NCBI GenBank assembly: GCA_963585895.1
Contig: OY757939.1
Coordinates: 31,720,530-31,784,529 of the forward strand
Source: Sepioteuthis lessoniana
Lineage: Eukaryota; Mollusca; Cephalopoda; Myopsida; Loliginidae
Reading direction: 5' to 3'
DNA length: 64,000 nucleotides
Below are positions 57,801 through 64,000 of the stretch, one piece after another (within the stretch, counting starts at the first letter, position 1; every line of letters starts with the position of its first letter). Position numbers and translations under genes: made by a program. The notes under the pieces were generated by a model. The model saw only the letters and a list, made by a program, of their open reading frames with translations, was not told the origin of the DNA and did no database searches.

Positions 57801-60800
57801 TTAATAAAGTCAACTGAAAAAGAAGCTTCGAAACGTCAAGTATTAGGAATTCAAAGGGAAAAATTAACCACGGAAAAAGGAGATTCACTTACCATTCAAG
57901 CAACAAAACATACGTCAACACAATTACAAGGTTTGAGTTCATCGGTGAAAATCTCCTCAGTTGATCCAGATGCTTTTGAGGATCACATAATTTCAACAGT
58001 TTTAACTACAGCAACAACTGATTCGCAGCTTAGTTCTGAATGTGATATTCTCTGTGCTACACCTGCAGTAGAGCGAGATACTTCTACTCCAGCAGAAGTT
58101 CTTTCCATGTTAACTTCAATGAGTGGGACTGATTTGGATGTTTGGACAACGGAATCGACTTCAATGCCAAACCAAAAGTCATCAAAATCAAAGGATATTT
58201 TAAAAACAGAAAAAACACTTTCTACAAAGAAACTTGATTCTGTAATAATTCCAATCCCGGCAATTCACGAAGCGAAATTCAGCGATATAAATCGTAAAGA
58301 AGCAAGACTATTAGAAATAGAAACATTGCAAGACAATAAAGAATATTCAGACATGGCTACTTTTTCACTAAGTACACTTACCTCAGAGAAAAAAGCAACT
58401 ACAATCTCTACTCTGGGCACGCGAGATTTACATACCCAAACAGGTTTTGTAACAAGGCATACTGAAGAGGAAATGCCTTCTGTGACTACATTCCAAACAC
58501 ATAACATTGATACACGTGAGAAAAACTTAACAAAAGTACCTCTATTTCAAACAACAACAAAAGTCCCACCAATTCAAACAGACAAGGAAGTATCCACAAT
58601 GTCTACTTTTTCACCTACAGAAACCGATGCAGTTGATAGGATTTCACTTAAAATCTCATCTGTAGAAGCCGGCATATTCAAAAACCATGTAGAAAATACT
58701 ACCACAATGGTGAACACTCAGACATCACACTTGTTAACGTCTGAAACTACACGGATTGATGCATCTGAGCAACACACCAGTGAAAGAAAAATTCCACAAA
58801 CAGACAAAAAACTTTCAACACAAAAAACACATGACAAATCATTTGAACTTACTTCAAGTATGACCCTCCTGCCTAAAGTGTCCTTTTCAGTTGATAATAT
58901 TCTCACTGAAGAACCAATAATTGCACCTGAGACTGACTTGATAATTTCAACAGCAAAAATGGATAGTCTAATACCTTCATTGACCGCACAAAAGACTCGA
59001 TCAACAAATATCGTGAAGGATTTGTCAACTTTGAAAAGTCATGTACCGGAATCACTAGTAACATTTTATTTCACTAATCAAACAGAAAAGCTGTCATTTT
59101 CCAGAAGACTAACAAAGCAAATGACCTCTTCAACAATCCCTGAAATTTACATCAAATCAACAATGTTTGAGAAGTTACCAATCTCTAAACCTGCGCGTAT
59201 TTCCCAAAAGGAAGGCGAAGAAAGTGTTAGATCGACATTACTGAGCACGAAACTCAAGACACACCCAACAGATCACAGTAGATTGGATAAAAGTGCTCAT
59301 TCTACAACAGATAAATTACGAATTACAAAAGAGCTACGTGCAACCACAACTCAACCAATTCAAACAGTATCAGCAGCAGCATCTCCAAAACCACACTACC
59401 AAAAAAATTTTACAACAGAAAGATCTTTGCTGAGAACATCCACTGTATCAACCGTTGATACAAAACCGATTAGAAACACGAGTCACATTGAAATGCATAT
59501 GGATAAAACACAGGATATAACATCAACTACAAAAGTTATCAGACCAACTGAGACATTGATAATGACGACCGAAAAAGCAGAAGTATCAGGAACCCCAACG
59601 AAAATATTAGCCATGAACAAAATAGATTCACTCACCACACAAAAAAGTAAACAGACATCAAAAATATTACGAGGTTTGATTTCACCGATTAAATCTCAAA
59701 TTTATCAAGGTGTTTTCACAGATCATAAAATACCAACATCATTGATTAAATCAGCAACTGATCCTCAGTTTAGTCCTGAATGTGATATTCTGTGTGCTAC
59801 ACCTGCAGTAGAGCTCAGTACATCTACTACAGCTGAAGATCTTTCTGTGATAACCTCATTAAGCAAGACTGATTTAACCGATTCAAAAAAGCAGCCGACT
59901 ACAATCATACAGAAAAAGTCATTGGAAACAACGGAAAAAGTTATTTTTGCAAGGGGACTTGACTCAATAACATCATTATTAGATACAGCTGCAATTGCGA
60001 CCATCCATGAAACGAAATTCAGAGACACAGATCGTAAAGAAACACAACCATTGGAAATACAAACTTTGCATAAGGAAAAAGGATATTCAGTAAGAGAAGT
60101 AGACATGTCTACTTCTGAAACAAGTAAATATCATGCGTCAGAGAAAATACCGACTACAATCTCCACTGTAGGAATAGGAGATTTACATACTCAAACAGAT
60201 TTTGTAACCACGCGAACTGAAGAGAAAATACCTACTATGTCTACATTTGAGACGGATTCAATTGAGACACACGAGATAAACATCACTAAAGTGCCTGTAT
60301 TTCAAACAATAAAGCACGTCTCAACAATTCAAGCAGAAAAGAACATGTCTTCATTGTCTTCTTTTCAACCTTTACAAACTGATGTAGTTGATAAAGTTCC
60401 AGTTGATGTCATATCGGCACAAACCGACATATTAGATAGTAAAATAAAAAATATGACCACAGAGATAACAACAAAGATATCACCTTTGTTAACATCTGAA
60501 ACAAAACGATTCGATGTATCTGAGAATGAACAGACTAAGACAGACAGTACTGTAATAAAAACTTCACCAACTGACCAAAAGGTTTCAACACAAAAAATAT
60601 ATAATAAAACATTGGTATTGACTTCTAATCTGACTCTGCTGCCGAAAGTCACAATGTCAACTGATAGCATTCTTTCTGAAGAACCAACAGTTACACCTGA
60701 AACTGACTTTACAGTTTCAGCAGCAAAAGCAGATAGTTTAAATACTTCACTGATCACACCAGAACCTCCATCAACATACATTGTGACGAATCTAACAAGT

Positions 60801-63800
60801 AGACCATTCCAGAAATCAACTGGAGCGACAACGGATATCAGTGATCAAACAGTAAAGCTGTCATTTCCCACAAAACTAACCATGAAAATCTCTTCTTCAA
60901 CAACATCTGAAACTCATATTAAATCTACAATGTTTGAGAAGTTATTTCCTGAATCAACATATATTTCTCAAAAGGAATATGATGGTGTGAAAACGAAATT
61001 ACTGAGCACGGAAATCAAACCATCTAAAACAGAACACAGTAGATGGGACAAAAATGTTTACTTTACAACCGATGAACCAACAACCGCAGTAGTTCTAAGT
61101 GCGACCGTAACTGAACTAGTTCAACCGGCATCATCATCATCATATCCAGAATCATACACAGAAAAAAGTACTTCCACACCAGAAACCAAAGAAAGATCAT
61201 CCTTGCAGACATCATCCACTACAACTACCATTGATACAACACATATAATTAATGCAAGTCACAGTAAAATGTATACAGATGAAACACAAGAGATATTGTC
61301 AAAAACAATTACTAGCCCAAGTGATAGGTTATTTATGTCAATAAAAAAAATAATTTCAGAACCTGATGCATCAGAAACCTTATTAGAAATGCCTACTACC
61401 TACAAAGCTGACATAATCACAACTGGCTATATTAAGGATCTTCAAACTTCAAAGATTTTGAAATCTCTTCATACGACTGGTAGTCAGATATTAGAAAATG
61501 TTACTTTTATACCAGGAATGAGTAAACAGCCTTTTTCATCAACACCTGTGCACGATAGTTCTGAATTCGATTTATTATGTGCAACCCCAGCAGTGCATGT
61601 TGAGTCTTTCAAAGAAGAATATTCAACTTTTTTACATGCAAGCACACCTGTTCATTCTATTATGAATGATACAAAAACTAAGAAACAGTCACTAGATTTG
61701 TTAATCTCTCTCACATCTACAGATACAGAGATTTCAGATGTAATAACAAATATTTCAACCTCTAAAACAAGCATTCATCCTCCATTATTAAAGGGATTTG
61801 AAGATACCTCTATTAAGACAACAATTGAAAACAATCAACTGTTAGTTAAATCACATGTTTCAAAAATTACTGGAGGCCCAAAAACTTCAAATTTAGGAGT
61901 TACAGATAAAGAATCTACATCACTTAGAAAAATTACAACAGTTCAAAGGTTGGATGAAGTTGATGATCAACTACAAAGAAGTTCACACATTGGAAGTGGA
62001 GATGTAATGATTGAAACAAGCAAACCAATGTTCATGTCATCAACATTTCCAGATATTCATGCAATTGACAAAGATATAAGTCAAGCTGATGTAACAGAGA
62101 GAAGGGATTTACAACCTGAAATACTTTCATCAACGATCAAATCTATGAGTGAGACACCATCTATTCAAACTCCTATTATTAATATAAGCACAAATAAACA
62201 ATTGAGAACAACTGAAACACAAGAAATCTCAACTTCGTACCAAATTTTAAAAGCAAAAGCTGATACCACTATAGAAGAACAGGTGATGTCTTCAACTTCT
62301 ACTGCATTACAAATGCCATTGCCTAAAATGTCTACAATTGCACCAGACAGAGAACTATTACAATTAACAGATATTTTAGAGACAGAAAAGATACATTCAA
62401 CAGTGCATAAAGATATGAAGACTTCTTTATTAAGTACTCCTTATCCTTCACCAATAGTAAAAAAGGAATTCACTGACAATAATGAAACCAAAGTAGCCAT
62501 TTCTCAATTATTGGACACAACAACATCATCAGTTATAGAACTTGATACAATCACAACTACAACACAAAGGAAAATATCATCATCATCAATTGGAATGAAA
62601 TCAGACATGCTTTCACAACCAGAATCATATTCTGGTCAACAATCATCAATAAAAATCAGGTCAGAAACTGAAAAAGTTCAATCAACAATACCAACAGACA
62701 TAAAAACATCATCAATGAATATATCAACAACAGATATAAATCTTTTCAGTGACCATAATCAGACAAGACGTCATAGTCAAGAAACACACATGTTGGACTT
62801 AATAACAAAAACAGGTAGCCCATTTGTTGTAGAAATCACTAAAATTAAATCAGATTTGAGTAAAGAACTAAAAAAAGACAGTCAAAAAGAAACATTACTT
62901 ACTGAGGAAACAGATTTAATCATGACTAAAGATGATAAGCATACTGGAGCAACAAAACTTAGAAAAGTCTTACTTGATCACAGCAAAACTCCTTTTACAC
63001 CTAGTATTAAAGTAGATTATTTTGCAGATGTAACAAAGCCAACATTTCCATCTTCAACACTGTCAACAGTAAGCCCTGATTGTGATATATTATGTGCTAC
63101 ACCTGCAGTGGAAATTGAACCAACTACAACTGAACCAATCATTTCCCAGTTGATCACTACAACTGGTGTAGAAGCAGATTTTCAAAAACTTGTAACTAAA
63201 ACCCAATATGAAAATCTTACTTATTCCCCATCCAAAAATATTAGTTCAACTATTGATAGTTACAGTCCTGATAGAAAATTAGTAAAATTTGTAGGGACTG
63301 AGGCAAAACATTTATCATCAGCTACCATAACTGAAAAAGCAAAGACCTTTAAAACATCTACAGGTATAGATTTCATGCCTACTGAACCAAAACCCTATTC
63401 AGAAAAATCAGTGGCTCTTCAAACACACTTAATAGAAGAAAAAACAGTTCCTTCTAAACCTTTGATAGATACTTTAGATGTTTGGTCTATAAGAAAAATG
63501 ATACCTTCAAAAATGTTTCCTGCAATATCTACTGTACTTACAAAAATAGCCCCAGCAGAAAAGTTCATTCCTACACAATCTGTATCAGATACTGAATTAT
63601 CAATTACAGAGCAAAAATTCTCTCGAAAGCCAGGTGTAGGCACAAATATATCATTCACTACAGAAGTATTTCCCGTATTGTCTACTGTAGATACTGAATT
63701 AGTAACCAGAAAAGGCACAGTTCTAGCAGATACAGATTTGTCTAAAAAAGCAGAAATTTTACATTCTTTATCTACTTTAGATAAAAAATCTAGAGTCAAA

Positions 63801-64000
63801 GAAATATTTCCAATATTACTAGATGATGATAGAGGAGTATCATTTACAGATAAAACATTCTATACAGTGAATACAGATATGAAAAGAATGGAAACATTTC
63901 CAGACACCCAAATAACATCCACAGAAAAAACATTTCCAGTTATACAAACAATCACAAAAGAAACATTTCCAGATATACAAATGACAACCACGAAAGTGAC
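6226..64000 (+). CDS. giant secreted Thr/Ser-rich tandem-repeat protein (partial, C terminus beyond window)
   Basis: Coding exons are 6226-6232 and 10246-64000 (open at the edge). The visible protein is 17,920 residues. Residues 1-26 form a signal peptide: Lys5, a hydrophobic core LMLILVFYTV, and likely cleavage after Ala26 (TVQA|KK). Then come an Asn/Ser/Lys-rich region to about 761, eight 19-residue one-Cys repeats (762-945), a polybasic run (972-986), a Thr/Ser-rich stretch, and from about 2177 a tandem array of units of about 585 residues, each with a CDILCATPA box. Checks at 28 boxes, the N-terminal repeats and the last line of the window all fall in one frame, and every repeat offset measured is a multiple of three. 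A hand count of 60 residues of one unit gave 16 Ser/Thr. Family unknown; inferred to be an extracellular mucin-like or fibrous protein. No transmembrane segment or catalytic domain was seen. Confidence 0.92.
6743..6805. repeat. (TA)n microsatellite
   Basis: An uninterrupted alternating AT run of about 63 bases, roughly 31 dinucleotide copies. It lies 0.5 kb into the intron. Such runs are length-unstable and self-complementary. The apparent poly-Tyr/Ile reading frame across it on the minus strand is an artefact. Confidence 0.95.
7500..8900. other. less AT-rich intronic zone, origin unknown
   Basis: This part of the intron is visibly richer in G and C than its surroundings and contains words such as ATTTAAAGCGGGGCCCACAC and CAGCGGTAGACATGTTCCGC. 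That pattern is typical of an inserted repeat or an old gene copy. Minus-strand open frames at 7564-7812 and 8595-8849 have no domain I recognise. A small perfect hairpin, CCCTGCA-GGCT-TGCAGGG, sits at 7518-7535. I found no terminal repeats or target duplications, so I leave it unassigned. Confidence 0.35.
9225..9520 (-). mobile_element. tRNA-derived SINE with 13-bp target-site duplication
   Basis: Identical 13-mers TATTTCATAATAA at 9225-9237 and 9508-9520 flank a 270-bp insert (9238-9507). On the minus strand it begins with a tRNA-like head: A box CGCATAATGGTTAGAG near 9490 and B box GTTTCAATCTCC near 9438. It continues into a body and ends in a short (TTAC/ACTT)n tail at about 9238-9248. 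A perfect duplication together with head and tail marks a complete SINE insertion, antisense to the host gene. The head differs from that of the SINE-like pair upstream, although the A boxes are related. Confidence 0.85.
9521..10231. other. AT-rich intron end, nothing recognised
   Basis: Simple AT-rich intronic sequence between the SINE and the splice acceptor. It has short A and T runs and no repeat or gene that I can support. Confidence 0.55.
10246..12521 (+). other. large exon, N-terminal Asn/Ser/Lys-rich region (residues 3-761)
   Basis: After the signal peptide the protein is hydrophilic and rich in Asn, Ser, Lys and Ile. Examples are a Gln/Ser/Asn-rich segment around residues 50-90, the acidic ELDDDIDSEF near 97 and lysine clusters such as KLRKKK. 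I see only a single isolated Cys here and no known domain. N-glycosylation sequons occur (for example LNLTEL). It is non-repetitive compared with what follows and is probably a flexible leader. Confidence 0.8.
12522..13073 (+). repeat. eight 19-residue (57-bp) one-cysteine repeats
   Basis: Cysteines fall at residues 770, 789, 808, 827, 846 and 865, each exactly 19 apart, then at 916 and 935, again 19 apart, after a 51-residue insert. The pattern is roughly x-x-I-x-V-S-L-Y-C-x-P-G-x-x-T-K-x-x-G. Good examples are TDIIVSLYCNPGTETKTDG and GKIHVSLYCVPGEGTKAEG. The alternating hydrophobic VSL before each Cys suggests stacked beta strands with one Cys per turn. I do not recognise a named domain. 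DNA divergence between copies is high, so the repeat is old and the spacing has been maintained. Confidence 0.9.
13092..13205 (+). other. polybasic segment between two cysteines (residues 952-988)
   Basis: A 15-residue run made only of Lys and Arg (KKKRKKKKKKKKRKK, residues 972-986) is preceded by RQRKICPYRRW and followed by ICISIP, so Cys966 and Cys988 bracket it. In a secreted protein such a run could be a proprotein-convertase site or could bind sulfated glycans. Both are inference. The underlying DNA is A-rich, so its length could vary, but the reading frame on both sides is the same. Confidence 0.85.
13206..16760 (+). other. Thr/Ser-rich linear region before the array (residues about 989-2174)
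   Basis: Low-complexity sequence rich in Thr, Ser, Lys, Pro and Ile. It includes short motifs such as PKTTKSSVMLPSKMTS and LITSTDKLKLLTLPSTS and lacks cysteine-box units. Several stretches prefigure the array vocabulary (for example KSTLKTSSAEIS). It is probably O-glycosylated if the protein passes through the Golgi. No repeat period was seen by eye. Confidence 0.75.
19283..20880 (+). repeat. dispersed block A (partners at 38579 and 32604)
   Basis: 19283-20500 corresponds to 38579-39763 and 19821-20880 corresponds to 32604-33663, with long identical stretches. The offset to the B copy is 12,783 bp and to the C copy 19,275-19,299 bp, all multiples of three. The block spans the Cys box at 20277. 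Confidence 0.88.
22482..23310 (+). repeat. dispersed block D (partner 40041-40885)
   Basis: About 560 bases starting near 22525 are identical by eye to those at offset 17,559 bp (5,853 codons). Identity declines at both margins. It follows block A by about 2 kb, as the partner follows block C. Confidence 0.88.
23526..27752 (+). other. array interruption with degenerate boxes and unit-poor island
   Basis: The box at 23526 has Gly in place of the first Cys (EGDVICATPAVEV). The box at 24828 is normal. The box at 26919 keeps both cysteines but has a changed core (CSEINIPCAP). Between about 25034 and 27720 the usual unit landmarks are missing. The sequence is Lys-, Phe- and Ser-rich and looks unique (for example KIFPVISTSADRLVTTK). 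The frame continues without a break I could see. This may be an older, worn part of the array or a separate linker domain. Confidence 0.75.
24052..25033 (+). repeat. 982-bp block, copy 1 (partner 62305-63286)
   Basis: This segment reappears 38,253 bp downstream with only about three base differences noticed by eye (near 24953, 25006 and 25016). It includes the Cys box at 24828. The offset equals 12,751 codons, so the copy stays in frame. Sequence similarity falls away at both ends. Confidence 0.92.
32604..33663 (+). repeat. dispersed block B (copy of block A)
   Basis: Matches 19821-20880 at an offset of 12,783 bp, including the Cys box at 33060, with only scattered substitutions seen by eye. 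The sequence before 32604 belongs to a different unit type, so the junction is sharp. Confidence 0.87.
35416..36640 (+). repeat. dispersed block E (partner 45841-47050)
   Basis: Closely matches 45841-47050. The offset changes from 10,425 to 10,416 bp because the partner lacks 9 bases in the segment encoding the Thr/Ala stretch after STWDTTVYP. Both values are multiples of three. The Cys box is at 36030. Confidence 0.82.
38579..39763 (+). repeat. dispersed block C (copy of block A with 24-base in-frame deletion)
   Basis: Matches 19283-20500. Relative to A it lacks 24 bases after GAACATAGTACA (near 39081), removing eight codons around the WEKKVYY segment. Short direct repeats (TACA) at the deletion point suggest slippage. 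The Cys box is at 39552. Confidence 0.87.
40041..40885 (+). repeat. dispersed block D' (copy of block D)
   Basis: Matches 22482-23310. It follows block C much more closely than D follows A: the A-to-C and D-to-D' offsets differ by 1,716 bp, about one unit. The pair C-D' therefore looks like a copy of A-D from which one unit was lost. Confidence 0.85.
41966..46605 (+). repeat. recent tandem triplication, 1,668-bp period
   Basis: Three head-to-tail copies begin at about 41966, 43634 and 45302. The third diverges after about 46605. The Cys boxes at 43110, 44778 and 46446 are exactly 1,668 bp (556 codons) apart. Copies differ by only scattered substitutions by eye. The two short plus-strand open frames at 43423 and 45091 are out-of-frame shadows repeated in two copies. 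Confidence 0.93.
45841..47050 (+). repeat. dispersed block E' (copy of block E)
   Basis: Overlaps the third copy of the tandem triplet and extends past it into sequence matching 36170-36640. The junction at about 46605 is where the triplet similarity stops and the block E similarity continues, so the triplet was probably built on a unit that already resembled block E. Confidence 0.8.
46606..61560 (+). repeat. array segment 3 (units 20-26)
   Basis: Boxes lie at 48216, 49986, 52071, 53841, 56244, 58041 and 59781. Spacings run from 1,740 to 2,403 bp. The longer intervals at 49986-52071 and 53841-56244 seem to contain extra partial blocks: for example, a second DEKEYS...KYHTS stretch near 54340-54400 and a doubled EEPxxxxET stretch near 50880-50970. 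The box at 52071 reads CDILCASPA. A mixed polyproline-polyserine run lies near 55782-55821. Confidence 0.82.
61566..63286 (+). other. distal array end with degenerate box and copied block
   Basis: The box at 61566 has Phe instead of the first Cys (SSEFDLLCATPAV). It is followed by about 700 bases of worn sequence, then by the 62305-63286 copy of the 24052-25033 block, with a normal box at 63081. Degenerate boxes thus border this copied block on the same side in both places (23526 and 61566). Confidence 0.85.
62305..63286 (+). repeat. 982-bp block, copy 2 (partner 24052-25033)
   Basis: Near-identical to 24052-25033, with about three differences seen. The upstream junction is at about CATTAC (62305) and the downstream junction is after AAATTAGTAAA (63286). 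Flanking sequences are unrelated, so this was a copy event inside the exon rather than a normal tandem duplication. Confidence 0.92.
63287..64000 (+). other. post-array region, start of a new short repeat
   Basis: After the copied block the sequence is Thr/Ser/Lys-rich without unit landmarks. Spaced phrases KxFPxxST recur (KMFPAIST, EVFPVLST, EIFPILL). From about 63889 a tighter pattern begins: TFPDTQITSTEK, TFPVIQTITKE, TFPDIQMTTTK, about 11-12 residues each. The exon stays open to the last base, so the protein is longer than the window shows. No stop codon or poly(A) signal for this gene lies in view. Confidence 0.8.

Larger units (their letters stand above)
16761..63110 (+). repeat. tandem array of about 585-residue units with CDILCATPA boxes
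   Basis: The first Cys codon (or its equivalent) of each box lies at 16767, 18519, 20277, 21996, 23526, 24828, 26919, 27753, 29547, 31311, 33060, 34968, 36030, 37815, 39552, 41400, 43110, 44778, 46446, 48216, 49986, 52071, 53841, 56244, 58041, 59781, 61566 and 63081. All share one frame. Typical spacing is 1.67-1.8 kb. A unit reads in order: Cys box; LSKIDxxDLEKQPTT; KSTDILKTEK; DEKEYS; KYHTSEK; VFQTVKHVSTIQADKNVSS; KVENMTT (an N-glycosylation sequon); LLTSETTQ; TDKQVSTQK; ALTSSLTLLPKVT; EEPTVxPETD; KTDSLKPS; SKSTMLEKLSSPES; SQKEYDEGVRTKLLSPEYK; EHSTWDTTVYP; EPYTEKSISTTQT; THTKMH; KTHEIPST; TSKLLQDLISP; and FTDHKI before the next box. Each unit carries few aromatic residues, usually one Trp in STWD. 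Confidence 0.92.

Noticed and set aside
16767-63110. CRISPR array or satellite DNA as explanation of the long-range periodicity
   Set aside because: The period is about 1.7 kb, differences respect codons, and the frame is kept throughout. This is a coding repeat, not spacer-repeat or non-coding satellite DNA.
10246-64000. Silk fibroin, spidroin or aggregate glue spidroin
   Set aside because: Single giant exons with repeats recall these genes, but the sequence lacks Gly/Ala-rich or GPG/QPG-type repeats and is Thr/Ser/Lys-rich with CDILC boxes.

Overview
This looks like nuclear DNA of an invertebrate animal. It is strongly AT-rich and carries spliceosomal intron signals, tRNA-derived SINE copies, a small terminal-inverted-repeat element and a long (TA)n microsatellite. 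It has no bacterial gene layout. I cannot name the species. The size and style of the gene would fit a chelicerate, mollusc or similar animal, but that is a guess.

Layout. Positions 1-6180 are AT-rich flanking DNA with no gene I can support. It holds two head-to-head copies of a SINE-like repeat (about 2950-3246 minus, 3488-3815 plus), a possible old LINE scrap (2712-2900) and a MITE-like element with about 34-bp inverted ends (5513-5706). A short exon (6181-6232) supplies 5' UTR and only seven coding bases. A 4,013-bp intron (6233-10245) follows, with a (TA)n run and a complete minus-strand SINE flanked by a 13-bp target-site duplication. From 10246 to the right edge the window is one exon, read in a single frame for 53,755 bases, still open at base 64000.

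The gene encodes a giant secreted protein, 17,920 residues in this window with the C terminus missing. From the N terminus it has: a signal peptide; an Asn/Ser/Lys-rich region; eight copies of a 19-residue one-cysteine repeat; a run of 15 basic residues between two cysteines; a Thr/Ser-rich stretch; then about 45 kb of tandem units, mostly 1.67-1.8 kb (about 555-600 residues). Each unit is marked by a two-cysteine box reading roughly SPECDILCATPAVEV. I place 28 boxes, all in the same frame. The units are Thr/Ser/Lys-rich with few cysteines and recurrent N-glycosylation sequons, which suggests a mucin-like or fibrous extracellular protein. I do not recognise the family.

The array is evolving actively. 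There is a near-identical 1,668-bp tandem triplet, several dispersed copies 10-19 kb apart, and a 982-bp block repeated 38,253 bp away with about three differences seen by eye. Every offset and indel I measured is a multiple of three. I sampled the frame at all 28 boxes and read many long stretches, but I could not machine-check every codon.
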